DNA of 64,000 nucleotides. Source: Sycobia sp. Sy_11. Taxonomy: Eukaryota; Arthropoda; Insecta; Hymenoptera; Epichrysomallidae. This document shows positions 20,901 through 33,989 of this stretch, piece by piece. The notes below the pieces were generated by a model. It was not told where the DNA came from, ran no database searches, and was given only the letters and a program-made list of their open reading frames with translations. How positions within the stretch are numbered: position 1 is the stretch's first letter; every line of letters begins with the position of its first letter. The position numbers and the translations under genes are program-made. Location: positions 1,658,501 through 1,722,500 of the forward strand of contig JACCIC010000063.1 of assembly GCA_018907035.1 (NCBI GenBank), read 5' to 3'.

Positions 20901-22930
20901 TTATTCATCCTACACATGCCGCTTTTTTCCCTTCTATTCTTCTTTTGGACGCTTTCGTTTATTTTAAAACGCCGAGAGGAGACCAGGAGAGGTTAATGAA
21001 TCAAGGATTTACGAGTTTCATGGCTCGGTGACCCCTGAACCGTTCTAAAGAGCGCAATAACGCCGTATTCCTATTATATGTATATACCTATACATATATT
21101 CAGGTACAGGTATTTGTAATGAACGCAGTTGTTTAATGCATGGTGCTCGGCAATCTTTCTGCCTCTTGCTTCTTTGCTTTTTGCCCTTCGGTTTCTTTTT
21201 GTTTTTTGGTCGACGCTTTGCATTAAGCGCAAAAGGGTGGCTGCCACGAGGGGTACCAAAAATTTCAAGGGTAAACAGAGCAAAGGGAAATACCCGTTGA
21301 CTTTTTGTATTTTCATTTTCGATCCTTCTACTTTGTTTTGTAAATTATGAAGAAAGAGAGTTGGAAAGGGTTGATGAGAAAGAGAGTCGAGTGGATGGTG
21401 AAGCTCCTTGGATCATATAAGTACTTTTGTATAAATGTTAAGAACGTGGCTATATATTATATAATTTTCACATGATATTATCAATTACTTTTTCAATAAT
21501 AAATTTATTCATAATGCTCATATATACGTATTATAAACCATTTATGGTAGATGTTTGTGCAAAGAAAAGATTTAGGAAAGAATGTCTTACAAATTATTTT
21601 CCACATCTCTATTATCGAAGATATTTAATTTATCGTTTATTTTTATATGAAAATCGATGAGGTTAGCAAAGTAGAATTAAAATGGAATTATATACTTATA
21701 AAAAATATATGCACTCAAATCTAGAGTTATACTTATATTTTTTGATATAAGCAGAAAATAGAATTTAATTATATCGAATTAGAAGTAGCTATAATAACTT
21801 CACAAACTAAGGTATCTAAGCTAACAATCAAAGTCAAAGTCTTAAGGACATGTATTTTTACAGCCAGTTGGTTTTACGATGACTTATCGAAAAAGCAGAA
21901 CAACAGAACCGCAAAAGACGAAAAACTGTCCGGGCCCGTGCAGTGGGCAACTTTTTCATAAATGTATCTTTTTATAAACCCCTTCTCTTTTCACAATTTT
22001 AAATCAGCGTCTGTTCTTTATTTTGCCTGAGAATTATTTGAGAGACATTTCGCGTAGAGACAAAAAAAGTTTTGCGTTATATGTTTCCATTTCCAAGTAT
22101 TTTTCTGTTTCCACAAAAATGCTTGGAAAAGAGAAGGCCATCATATTCTTTCCCTATCCAAGGACTTACGAGTTTATCCTTTGGGTGGCCTTGCATACGA
22201 GAACAGCATAGATCTACCGACGCAATTTCTATTTAGAAGATTTGCGTTGTCACATTTAAGAACGATCCAGTTTATTTTCGTATAAGCTCATGTACAATTA
22301 TAATAATGAGTGCTTACAACAATTATACAAATTTTAAAACTCTAAATATACGGAAACGAAACAGTATATTTTTGCAGAAACTATTAGATGATATTTCTAC
22401 TTTATTTTCTAAAATCATACAATATTATGTGTTCATCTGTTTGTCTGTACTTTAAAATAATTATCTATATGGCTCAAGATCAACTTCAAGACTTATTCTG
22501 AATCTATTTTTTTACACAGCAAATACGAATTAATAATGATTATAAAATTTACAAAATCGAACGATACGCGTTTAACTTCTGATAAAGTTTTACATTACCA
22601 CATGACTCTAGACATTGTGGATAAAATCCATATAATAATGTATTACTATTGATATAATATTTTTTCATTATTATTATAAACAGTCGTAAACTCAATTCTA
22701 AGTTATATTAAACTATTTCGCCTTCCAGTTATTTGAATCTACGTGAATGAAATATGTATCTATTATGACACTTCCAATCCCACATCTATCATTTAACTTT
22801 CAATGTCATCAACCACTATATATTATAGCTGCTATATTTTCCCATTCTTCAATTCACTTGCGAAACCGTCGCGGTATAGCTCGAATCTATAGTTTCGCTC
22901 GCATATAATATAACAAGACATCCCCTTCCG
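20900..22930. other. AT-rich spacer, no gene seen
   Basis: Short open frames at 21129-21350, 21472-21660 and 22023-22211 show no motif or splice context that I can support. No transposon relic recognised. Confidence 0.5.
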
Positions 22931-22974
22931 CTTTCAGAGCACTTGTATCCTTCTCAACGTATAGTTGCATGCTA

Positions 22975-23010
22975 TAAAGAGCGCAGCCGAGAGAAAGAAA
23001 GAGAGCGTAC

Positions 23011-23052
<42 letters not shown>

Positions 23053-23630
23053 AAGACAAACGAGAAGGCAAGAAAGGAAAAAGTGTAACGACGTTAAGAG
23101 CCATGAAGGGAATCACGCAGAGGCGCGCGGAACCGCTGCGTCCACCTTCTTACATAATACGCATTATTATATGTAGAAGAATCGCAGTGAGGCGAAATAT
23201 ATATGTATAGGAAGGCGGGAAGCGATGGTCGAAGGGTGAGAGGAGACGGTCCCAAGGATTCGCGCGCGAGCATGAACGCTGTCGCCCAACGCGCGCTCTC
23301 GTCTATTCATGCGCCGGAATTTCCTTCCTGGCACTCGACTTTCCGGCGAGCGCGTGCGCGCGCGGACACAACAATCGCTACAATCGCCGCTTCTGCGGAC
23401 TCGCCGATGGCAAATCCAATTCTCGGGAACCGCAATATCCTTCCGCCGACTTCTTTCTGTTCGGATGCGCGATTGATACTGGATTCCGCTGGATTTTCTC
23501 ATTCCTTCTTTTCAGTCGCGCTGTTCGTCTGGCTTTGCTGTGGTCTTGTTGCACGGACAATTTTTTTCATCGAGACAGGCAATTACCGTTTCCACGCTCC
23601 GATCATCACGCGATAGACGTAGCACGAAAT
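22975..23630. promoter_or_regulatory. GA tract followed by a CpG-rich block
   Basis: A (GA)n tract (23015-23046) is followed by about 500 bp of CpG-rich sequence. The overlapping plus-strand frame 23203-23616 has a hydrophobic stretch but no recognisable domain and no orthologue that I can name. Regulatory island or unrecognised exon. Confidence 0.3.
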
Positions 23631-23639
23631 AGAGGATCT

Positions 23640-24890
23640 TAGATTATGGGGAACCTTGTTGGTTAATCCGAAAGTAGATCCATTCGGATTCTTTCTTCGA
23701 AATCTTGTTCTTTAAATTCGGTGTGAAAAGTAAGGGTTTTCATTTATAAAATTCCTCTGGCTACATTTTATTTCAAATTTAAGTAAAGAACTGTTAACTG
23801 TAAGCACGAATGCGCTATATCATCGAAGTAGAGGGGTGCTAGGTGCTAGAACTTTACAGTGTTTATTTCGTAGCTAATCAGAATTATCTTCTGCAATCTG
23901 GATCAAATCGGTCATTCATATATGACAGATACATCTTTTCTATTAGAAATTCATAGGAAAAATACTGAAAATCCTATAACGCAAACATTTATAAACCAAC
24001 AGTTGTAAATGCTTACACGTAATGTGGATTCTGCATTAGCTCGATATTTGGATCAAAAATCAACTAAAATAAAAGAATATGGAATATCGTGTACAAATTT
24101 GATGCGCTGAGTTCAAAAGCATCAATTCCTAATATAAACATGAACTTACAGAGCCTGGTTATTAAGATTTGTATCCTAGTAGCATTTCGTCTCATCTTTA
24201 GTGATTGGATCCATTAGTAAGCATTGCTGGTAACCCCTGCCTCAGATGCGTTGCTGATTACACACTCGCCCGACTTATATACAATAGCTGCAGTCAAAAA
24301 TTGACACTTGTAAAATAAGCCCGAAACGGCAATCACATAACAGATCATACTAAAATATGAAAGATCCCGCAAGCGGTTGCTGACGTATCACATGCTGTTT
24401 CAGCGTTATAAACACTGGAGTTTGATACTAATTACAACATATAGAGTTGAACTAAAAGTTGAAAGATAATCGAGTGAGATGTAATGGTAGGCATGAAAAA
24501 TTAATTTTATTCAATCACAACGTCGCATTCCAAATTGGAAAAAGATAAAAAATATTGATATTGATTCGGCTACTGTATTATACAGATTTAATTTAATTTA
24601 GATTTTTAATTATGTTGGTCAACGCAGTCGGATCTGTTTGAAAAAACGTTCAGTAAGATGCAAAATGTTTCAACAGAAAAATGAATAAATTATCAGAAAA
24701 TTGGGAGAAATAATTACATTAAATGAGGTAAACTAATTTGACTGAAAGAATTTCGTAACAAATTATTTAAATAAATAATAATCTTGAATATCAAATGCGG
24801 ATAGTAGTGTATTAGTTATATTGACCATAAATATCAACGATGTATTAATAATTGTACTCCTGAACCTATGATAACGCTATTTCTACCAAT
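23640..24890. other. AT-rich spacer, no gene seen
   Basis: Nothing recognised. A GAAACGG word at 24321-24330 was considered and rejected as a hammerhead core. Confidence 0.45.
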
Positions 24891-25396
24891 GATATTCCCG
24901 TGCAAAAATTCATTCTCGAATCTAACTAGTATCAGGTTAGTTTTCCTTATTAAATGTTCGGATACAGAAGGGAAATCTAGTCTGATCCTAGTTCCGGTTT
25001 GTTCCACTTTTAATAGCATTTTATATAGGGAACGAGCTTAGATTATAGTAGGTATACCAAGTTAGAAACTAGACAGAATGTAGTCTGAAAATCTCAAAAT
25101 TTAGACGATTAATAAATTATTTTAATTTTGTTTCCTCGATCAAGTGAATAATTTTTTGACTCTTTAATATTTATTTATTTAAAATCAAAAATATACTTAC
25201 GTATTTAGGTAACGTATACCATTTAATTAGAATTTATAAATTATTTTTTATATGCATTACTACGTATTACGTATTACGATTTACAGTTAACAATTAATAA
25301 ATATTAATATATTTTTTTACACTAATTATTGTAAAATTTAATATTAAACCACCTCCGTTGAACGCATAAATTATTTTATTTCGATGAAATAAATTC

Positions 25397-25464
25397 CGAC
25401 CTCCGCTGAGTATCGAAAACCCACGACCCTACGATTCTCAAGCTAACGCATTATTCACTATGCT
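25397..25464 (-). ncRNA. tRNA-like module in copy A
   Basis: In reverse complement it reads TTTTAGCATAGTGAATAATG then CGTTAGCTTGAGAATC and GGGTTTTCGATACTC. The A-box-like and B-box-like words are present, but the B box has an extra T. A tRNA-derived sequence rather than a working tRNA. Confidence 0.5.
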
Positions 25465-25619
25465 AAAACGCAATATGCGATTACAATACTATACTTTGTA
25501 TATGATCGTAAACCACTTAAGACCATATAATAATTTTATAAACACAAGATAAAACATACATAGTAAATCAATTTTTTAAATTCTTTCCCATGTTGGAAAG
25601 ATCTGCGGATGTTTATATA

Positions 25620-25620
<1 letters not shown>

Positions 25621-25670
<50 letters not shown>

Positions 25671-25714
25671 ATATACATGTACACACACGCGCGCGCACAC
25701 ACATTCATTTATAA

Positions 25715-25749
<35 letters not shown>
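25621..25749. repeat. AAAT tetranucleotide array and GT microsatellite inside copy A
   Basis: (AAAT)13 at 25621-25672, alternating CA/CG to 25704, then (GT)n at 25717-25749. Copies C and B carry different microsatellites at the corresponding place. Confidence 0.9.
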
Positions 25750-25755
<6 letters not shown>

Positions 25756-26232
25756 CTAATTTTAAATTTATCTAATTTTCGTCCTATAAGGTCTTGATTA
25801 GAGAAGACATCGTTCTTTCCATTATTAGAAAAAGTTGAGGAAATCTAAGTAGAATCAAAATAGAAAGTCTAACTATTTCCTTAATTCTCCTACTTGTCAG
25901 ATTCCGCCTAGAAAAACGCCATTTTTTCCAAAATAGGGAGAAGCTAAGGAAATCTAACTAAAACCAAGATAAAAAGCCTAATAATTTCCTTAATTTTGTT
26001 ACTTGTAAAATTTCGATGATAGAAAAGACGTATTTCTTTCTAACATCCATAAAAGATAAGAACATCTGAATCAATTAGAGAAAGTATAATAATTAATATC
26101 AGACGATTATTAGATGATCTTAGGGAAATCTAACTCGGGTCTGGCGAGTATTAGCTACATGAGGAAATCATCAGTAATACTGACTAGGATCTAGCCCGAA
26201 CTAGCGATACTTCGAGTATATTTCTGCACGGG

Positions 26233-27445
26233 TTACGTTGTAGATTTAAGCTACTAAATGATGAGCTCAAATTAAATATAATTTAGACATCAAAACTAGA
26301 TTCGAACTTTCTACCAGCAAGAATTAGGTTATTATTCTCGTAAATATTTTGAACAACTGCCACGAATGCTGCCAAGCATGCTGTTTTTATCGAAATATTG
26401 TTTTGTATACGTTGTTTTACACTTCCAGTTGATAATCTGATACATAGATTCATGGACCGTCCATCCCAACATTGTACGTAATTAATTGGCAATTATGTTT
26501 CCCGATTAATAAATCTACTTTAGCATCATAATAAGAGCGAATATTTATATTTGTCGCTGCTTTTTTCGATAAGTATGTCACCTACGAATTGATTTCGAAG
26601 ATTCAAGTTTTTCGCGGTTACGGTGCTTTTAATTTGCTTTTAGCGAAATGTATTGGAATCTTCCACGTCTATTTTTTCATAAATTTTTAAGCTTATTTTC
26701 TCATTCCCTCTTCCAAAGATTGTTCAATCAATGTCTGGTCCTCGCAAACCTATTTCTGGAGTTATAAATTTTATTTTATTAACGTTATCGTCGAACCCTC
26801 ATCAAATAAAGCGAATGCGTCTATTAACTGATTTAATCCAATAAAGCGTAACGGCAATATCTTCAAAACAATATTTTTTTGTTTTATCCATTGTAGTAAT
26901 TAAACTAAAGGACGCAAGGTTGAAAACATCAGATGAATTTTTTTAATTTAATCTAAACTAGGATTTATTGAACAATCTGTTTCATTTACGATTATTAATT
27001 GTAATTATTAATTGAAAATTATTTGAAATTTTATCAGCGTTATAGTAGTTAGTATCTATATGCAGTATCAATCCTATAAAATGACGGATTGAAAACATAA
27101 AATTGTAAATGATGTAATAATAAATCAAATTTCTTATTTTACTTAACCACAATTTCTCAATCATGGATGGATCAAGTCTCACAAATGATTAAATAAGTAT
27201 ATCAAAAAAAAAATAAAAGGTAATAATAGAAACTTTCAAAAATAAATGAGACGTAGACGATTTTAAGTCTGCAAGTATTTGGTTTTATACTTATCAGATA
27301 ATATGAAAATGCGAATTTCAACATACATTAGTTCACTCATTGATATTTACTGAATAAACAATTGATCTGAATGCGAATTCTGTAGATTAACAGTAGCTGT
27401 GAACAAATATACTGGTCATAAAGTGATCTATACTAGTATACTATA
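26233..27445 (-). pseudogene. BEL/Pao-like LTR-retrotransposon fragment (protease region), inverted copy 1
   Basis: This is the exact inverted partner of 45121-46333 (paired coordinates always sum to 72566, so there is no indel). On the minus strand the aspartic-protease-like word FALFDEGSTITLI maps to about 26776-26817, and LGWTVH lies downstream. Both are typical of the protease-to-RT region of BEL/Pao elements. Stops and frame changes show it is dead. No LTR, gag or RT palm is recognised. The fragment directly abuts the end of copy A of the TIR element. Confidence 0.65.
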
Positions 27446-27526
27446 AATTACCATCATCAGTATCAAAATATATAATACAATTCATAAAGAAAAAAGGTTT
27501 TAAGAAATTTATTATCTAATTATGTA

Positions 27527-28489
27527 CAGGGGTGAGGCTTTTAAGTAACGATACGGGTTCTGCTACAGACGACTACACATCTACCAAAGGTTAACGACTA
27601 TCAGTGGTTTAGCCTGAAGTCTACTTTTTCAAATGCGATGCCAAGCGTGTCTGTAAACAAATCAATCTAGCTGTGTCTGGAAAAATGATCGATGTAACAA
27701 TAGCGCAACAGATTGTTCTGAAATTTTACATGAGATTTGAAAAAATTGTAAGTTAAACGTTTAAATAATTGAAACAAGTGCATAGCAATGAATGTTTATT
27801 TCGCTGGCACGTATTTCACTGGTTACAGCATTTTTAAGATGGCTGAGCAGATGTTGAAGACGATTCACATTCGGGTCGCTCTTGTTCGTCAAAAACAGAT
27901 GAAAATATTAAAAAAGTCGGTAGTTTTGTTGAATCTGGCCGTCCTTTAAGTATTCCTGCAATTGCTAAATCTATAGATATTGACAAAGAATATGTGTGGA
28001 AAATATTGCATGAAGCCTTAACATGCAAAAAGTGAGGGCGAAACTGATTCTTAAGTTCCTCACATGCTCGCAAAACTATTTGTACTGATACTTTGAATTC
28101 CATTGAAAATGACTTAAACTTATTACAATGGGTGATCATATACGACGAATTTTAATTTTTTACCTATAAACCTAAAACAAATACAACATCCTACTGTTAT
28201 ACAACCTTCGTTATTCGCCCTACCGTGCGACTTCTATCTCTTTTCTAAGATGAATTCAGCGCATTCCTAAAGAAACTAAGAGAAAAAGACTTCCAGCACT
28301 GTTACGATCAACGGACGATTCGCATGAAGAGATTTAGGAATAGAGGAAAGATATATATTGAAGATGTTATGATGTTTTTATATTGATATTTATTACATTT
28401 GAAAACCTACTTGAATATTCGAAACCTTTTTAAATAGTGTATTACACATTTAATATTAGGATAGAAATTATTAAATAAGCAACACTCTT
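27527..28489 (+). pseudogene. Mariner relic, N-terminal domain plus C-terminal tail
   Basis: After a possible TA at 27525-27526 the ends are weakly inverted (CAGGGGTGAGGC on the left, AAAGAGTGTTGC in reverse complement on the right). The plus strand reads a degraded N-terminal helix-turn-helix (QQIVLKFYMRFEK, NECLFRWHVF). Next come DDSHSGRSS, KTDENIKKVG, SIDIDKEYVWKILHEAL, and ICTDTLNSIENDLNLLQWVI near 28080-28135. A later phase gives the tail EKDFQHCYDQRTIRMKRFRN (28290-28345). The central catalytic blocks, including HDNA, are deleted or scrambled. It is a clearly different lineage from the 5981-7271 mariner. Confidence 0.75.
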
Positions 28490-28860
28490 TATATTTTTAC
28501 ATAGATAATATATTTAATTTATATATATATTTTGGTCGCCTTCAATATACATATTAAACTTTTTTCGCAACTCAAACTCTATTTTTATTTATTATTTATT
28601 ATGTTTTAGATATTTTATTTTTCTTTGTAAAATGAAAATTGAATAATCTGTTGTCATTATTTGTGCTGACCTTTCATATTCACAAATTGAATTCTACTTC
28701 CAAATAATTTAATAACTCAATTTAGCATAATAAGATGATTTATATCAAAAACAAACTTCGCTATAAAAATATTCGTCATAACGAAACTCGATCAAGTCCG
28801 AATTTTCTGAAAGCTATTGGAGTATACGCAAGATCGTATGAATATACAATGAAAATCCAT
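28490..28860. other. AT-rich spacer, no gene seen
   Basis: No feature recognisable. Confidence 0.45.
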
Positions 28861-29205
28861 TGTAACCGCACTTCCGCCTTCCCGTACGCCTGCCAAACGC
28901 GCTTAAGAAAAAAACAAAGTCAAACAGTGAAAGAGTAGCAGCTTCAGCCACCGTTTGCGGGTAGAGTAGCGTCGGCAACCGGTGGCAAAGCAGTAACACA
29001 TGTATAAAAGCCGTGCAGTTATTACAAATTAAGCGGATGCGCGCGCATGCATTCCACCGTGGCCGGTGATCGGTTTCGCGAAACCGCAAAAACGCCATAC
29101 TGTGCAGCGGGACGCTTCGCAATCGGTCCGCGTTGGTTCCATTATCTTCTCTCCTCTCCCCTCATCGTCCCATGCCACCGTTCCCCAGTTCGATAAGTAA
29201 CGTAC

Positions 29206-29214
<9 letters not shown>

Positions 29215-29259
<45 letters not shown>

Positions 29260-29331
29260 CCATAGACAGGCGCGCACGCGAACCTTTGCCCAATGTCATT
29301 ATCGGCCAGCACACGGGCCAGATGCCCACCG

Positions 29332-29407
<76 letters not shown>
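29215..29407. repeat. AT microsatellites and compound (AT)n(GA)n
   Basis: (AT)n at 29215-29258; then (TA)n at 29332-29371 running through TGTATA into (GA)n at 29376-29407. Confidence 0.95.
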
Positions 29408-29410
<3 letters not shown>

Positions 29411-29512
29411 AAGGGTGCACGGGCGCGGCCGCAGATATCCGGCTTAACGGGGAATGACCCGATGACTTCGAGCGCGAGCCTCGACGTTCTTCTCGTTCCT
29501 TCACCGGTCTGC

Positions 29513-29520
29513 CTTATATA

Positions 29521-29561
<41 letters not shown>

Positions 29562-29565
29562 TATA
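29513..29565. repeat. AT microsatellite
   Basis: (AT)n with one GTAT interruption. Confidence 0.95.
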
Positions 29566-30069
29566 AGCTCGGCGTCGGTATACGAAAGGGACGTGAGAGA
29601 CGGGGCCGCGCTCCGCGCTCCGAACTTCCGCTTTCCGGGTGCCGCGCTCTTTGATTTCTGCGGGCGCAGGGAGCTTCGATTTCGCTCCTATATCCGCTGC
29701 TTGCCTTTGATTCCTCCACGACGACTCTCCCCGTCTCTTATTGTGCGTTTCGTTGCCGCACCGTATGTTGGGATTTCTCCATATATAATACATACATATA
29801 TACTTATTCGCTCGCGGGTCGGGGGTGGGAGCCCGGTGGATCGGCTGGTTTTCACGCTGTACGCGCGAGACGGGCCGGTGTGGCGCGAGCAGCGGTGAAA
29901 GTCGGGGAAGGCTCTTTCGATTGATTGCTTCCGCTCTCGGTTGAGTTTTTTTTCAATTGTGCAGTTCGTAGTCGAGTGGGGCGCGTAACTCCTGCGGGAA
30001 TCGGCGGTCGCGCGCTCCCACTTTTGAAATTCAAATGCAACCGTACGCGGTGCCGACGGCTCGTATACC

Positions 30070-32470
30070 GGGCGGTTTCAACTTTTTGTTTTCTAGGTAA
30101 TTTGAAATGGATAGCCTATCTCTTTGCCTATAAATTGTACTATAAGCAGAGGCAGCGTTACGGATTTTCCTGAGATATGAAATTTTGTACCAAGGAAATG
30201 AAGGAGAAGCATGGAGTGGGTGCTTAAGAATATATATAGAAGAGCTTAGAGCTCGTTTATATTAAACTCACTGGTCATACGGTGAATATTCATGATACTG
30301 CTATACCGCGTTTAATCATTATTGCTACATTCCAGATTCCTAGATCGAAGATAAATTTTACATCGATGCAAAGATAAAAAAAGTACTTCACTACTACAAT
30401 AGGACGTATACAATAAATTTGCCGCATGTTGACTTTTTATTAATGCGCAATATTATTTTTGCTTCAGATGTACAAACAGTATGTATACACAGTATATGTA
30501 AACAATATACATGTATACACATGTTCATTATTATGTTATTATTTTGCGGCACCTGCTCTTTTAAGCTTAAATTTTAGTTTTACATTTGTAATAATATACT
30601 TAATGAAAATTATATATAATATAAAACTTCATCAAATTCATATTAAAATTTTTGAAAATTCGTTATCTTTTGAATAAAGTTTCAAGAGTTCAAATGCTTT
30701 GAAGTATTTAATGCCATTTTTTATCCAAAATTTGATATAAATTTTATAATTCTTTTTTTAAATTATTTCATTTATAGTGTTTAAAACCCATTAAAGAACT
30801 CTATAATATTTCCATTTCAAACTCAAAGCAGAAAATCACGGAGTACCAAATAGTTCTAATAATTTCTATACCTGATACAAAAACAACTGTTATATAATTA
30901 AAACTGTATGCATATGTTAGGAAGGAATATACCATTATAAGCAACAAAAAAAATCGACTGTAGTTAACCAAATTCAAAATGATTCTATTTAATTAAGAAA
31001 TGGACTGAATATCGAATGAAAGGATTATAACTAATGTGAGTAATTAATGATTTTGACAGGGAATGGAGTCAAATTGAAATAATAAATAAAAATAAAAATA
31101 TACTATATTTCAAGTAATTTGTTTATAAATAAATTATTGGCGATAGTAAAAAGCTTTATATGGAAATTTAATAAATAAATTTACTGTTAAAAATGTTTGT
31201 CTGATAAAAATAACTTAACATCAATAAAAAATACTACTAACAAGAAATCTCTTGGCCAATAGATATGAAACAATCATTTTGAAAATACACTTATGCGATT
31301 GTCAATCGAGGTTTTGAATAGTGTAATAATTTTTTCGCGCGTTTCCAGGACCGGACTCGACAATAAATCGAGAAGAAGCTGCTTCAAGCCCTAGCACATT
31401 AATTCCGGAGAATGATAGTCGGTCATAGCCAGTCAATGCTTTGGCAACCGATCAGACCAGGCAACGTAAAGATTAAAAGAAAAAACGCAATAAGTTATAA
31501 ATGATAAGGCCAAAGAACTATAAATTTGTTGATAAGGTTAAAGTTCTAAAAATTAAGTCCATAATTATCGAATGTATATTTCATGTCTGTCACTGCGTTA
31601 TGCTTGCTTGAATCCTTAAATTATAGCTTACAGTTTTTGTTTTCAGTGCTTTCTCAATGCCGCTACTTCTTACAATGTAATCATGTAATTATAAATTTAA
31701 GAAGAAAGCAAAGTTTACACTACATATGTGCAAACCTGCATTGAATAAAAATTATTTGCATGGGCTATATGTTGAATGAATAAATTTAGGAGCTCAGCAT
31801 TTACAACCTGAAGCTGAATGTCTGAAACACTCTCTGTGTGATATAGATAAATCAAGGATCCTGTCATTTTGCGTATATGGAATAAGTACAGGTATAAGAG
31901 CTTATGATTTGCTGTATATAAGGTAGATTGATGGGCTGCGAGAGAAATAGGCGAGTTTCAAGGCTCAAATTTCTACAAAATAGTCGTTTCATATTCTTTT
32001 TCGGCTACTAAAAATCTGTTTTCTTTTTCATAGTTGATCTGAGGTGTGGAATGTTCTATCTTAAAAAATCAGGCTATGGTCTTGAATGAGGTTTTTTTAG
32101 AAAATATGCAGGGTAGTGAAATTTGAAACAAAAAAAACGACTGTTTGACTTAAATAAAACGACTCTTTTATATATTTTCTGTAGCTTTCAATAAACTCCA
32201 CCTTCTCTACTAAGTATGAGTAAAAACTATGTTATCCTACTGCATCTTCATTTCAAACCAGGACTTTCACTAAAAATCCCTAAAAAGTTACAAAATTTGC
32301 GATGAAGATAAAAAAATTTACTTTTTCAAAATAGTCAACATTTTCGCGGATATCGTGGCTCCTTATTTTATATGTAGTTAATAATCTTTGGCGAGAAGTT
32401 ATTCTAAGTATCAATTGTAATTTATATCGAGCATCATAAACAAAATTTGGCGCACCGTTGATAAAAACCA
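30070..32470. other. AT-rich spacer, no gene seen
   Basis: No protein, RNA or named repeat. 31330-31460 is mildly GC-richer and unassigned. Confidence 0.5.
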
Positions 32471-32640
32471 AACGAGATGAAAAAATCGCATCTAGTTCCT
32501 CAACGTCTGCTCTTTCTCCCTAATAGCATTCGGATTCCTTCCTTCGTGGTCAGTATCTTTACATACTGTTCCTTGCACATGTACACGCACGTATGCACTT
32601 TGTTCCCAGGTCCATTAGCAGGCGATGCGCGTGATCCGTC

Positions 32641-32696
<56 letters not shown>

Positions 32697-32738
32697 ACGA
32701 TCGCTCGCAATTTCGCCAGTCGATCCGTGCAACATGAA

Positions 32739-32789
<51 letters not shown>

Positions 32790-33140
32790 CTGGGGAGCGG
32801 GGCCTTATACAAAATCGATATTGTGCTCGCCAACGTCGCGTCGGAGCGGTCCGTGTGGCGCCAGTGTTGGTAATGCTGTATGGACTAAGTAGTCCGACCT
32901 GCTCTTCTGTCAGGCGGAGTATAAGAGAGAGAGAGAGAGAGGGGGGGGGGCGAGCCATATCGCGATCCCTTGGCTGAAATCAGAAACTTCGTTAGCGCAC
33001 AAAACTACTATACGCGATTCGGCGCCGCATCCTTTTGCTTTGCATCCGCACGCCGCCCTCGCACGTACTCACGGAGTGAGATCAAGGCCGAAAGATACGC
33101 AAGTAAAGAGAGAGAGAGAGAGAGTTATGGGGCGAGGACA
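32470..33140. promoter_or_regulatory. CpG-containing block with AT, GA and G-run repeats
   Basis: Contains (TA)n at 32643-32693 and 32740-32787, (GA)n at 32925-32941 with a G10 run after it, and (GA)n at 33107-33124, set in moderately CpG-rich sequence. No exon recognised. Confidence 0.3.
32643..32787. repeat. Two AT microsatellites
   Basis: (TA)n 32643-32693 and (AT)n 32740-32787 separated by about 46 bp of unique sequence. Confidence 0.95.
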
Positions 33141-33283
33141 AAATAGTGATTCAGAAGGTCGTCCAATGCAAGAAAAATGGAATAAAAATATTTACGTAAT
33201 TAGGGATTTTAAATGAAAAAGATATATCTACTTATATATATGTACAATACACATGTGTCTTGGTCTGGTTATCACAGTGAGCC

Positions 33284-33341
<58 letters not shown>

Positions 33342-33985
33342 TGATAGGATACAGTCATTGTTGGTATTGTAGAAAAATGTTGTAATTAGTTTTTAATCTA
33401 TTTCCTCGAATATTGTGCTATTTTACGAGGTACAGAATTGCGGGGAAATAAATAAAACAAAACCTTTTCCGCTCTTAGGATTCCACAATTGATATGTTAT
33501 ATAGGGAATAAATTAGCTTCTATTAAAACAGTTTATAAACTATACGTAAAAAATTAATTTACAAACACTGAAAATTTATATAAATTAATTTCATATTATG
33601 CTCTTATATGTTAAAATTATTTTTAATATTTTCTTCATTTGGGGAATATATATTCCTTTTTTTATTGATTTTAAATACTTTTCTATTTGATTATTTATAA
33701 TGCTTTACATAATAATACATCTATTTAAGATAAAGTACAATTTATTGTTCATTTAAAGTCCTAAGCTTATATATTATGTACTCAAGCTTATAAATTAGAA
33801 TAGTTTTTACCAGAATTGGAAGCTGTTTAGTGTTCGAATAACGTAAGATTTATTTGAAAATTTTGGACCTTCGAGATATTCAAATATCAACAAGATCTAA
33901 TTCCTAATTGTTTAATAAGATTGTTAACATCGAAAATCGAATTTCTAAAATTGTTGACTGACTTTAATTGTGAAAGCTGTTCCAA
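33140..33985. other. AT-rich spacer with AT microsatellite
   Basis: An (AT)n array lies at 33287-33337. Otherwise nothing recognised. Confidence 0.5.
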
Positions 33986-33989
33986 ACGT

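Larger units (their letters stand above)
24897..26232 (-). mobile_element. TIR element with internal tRNA-like module, copy A
   Basis: On the minus strand it runs from CCCGTGCAGAAATATACTCG (ending at 26232) to ...CATTCTCGAATGAATTTTTG-like sequence with terminal CACGGG (24897), so the ends are short imperfect inverted repeats. Aligned order is the same as in copies B, C and D: left arm, microsatellite, tRNA-like module (25397-25464), right arm. This copy is longer than C because a subunit of about 115 bp (around AATTTTACAAGTAACAAAAT) is present twice. The microsatellite slot holds (AAAT)n and (GT)n. Confidence 0.8.
28860..30070. promoter_or_regulatory. CpG-rich block interrupted by AT and GA microsatellites
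   Basis: CpG-dense stretches (28940-29200, 29260-29330, 29410-29510, 29570-29770, 29800-30060) alternate with microsatellites at 29215-29258, 29332-29371, 29376-29407 and 29513-29565. Open frames crossing it are dominated by YIYI and SLSL repeats. A regulatory island with microsatellite expansions is the simplest reading. Confidence 0.35.

Noticed and set aside
24301..24335. GCCCGAAACGGC as a second hammerhead core
   Set aside because: There is no CUGANGA-like box or stem II upstream; only the GAAAC word is present.
25621..25749. CRISPR array or telomere-like repeat
   Set aside because: The periodicity is 4 bp and 2 bp without spacers, so these are ordinary microsatellites.
29142..29793. 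Open frames with Tyr-Ile and Ser-Leu repeats
   Set aside because: Pure microsatellite read-through on both strands; the same artefact recurs at 32.6, 40.9, 54.3 and 54.7 kb.
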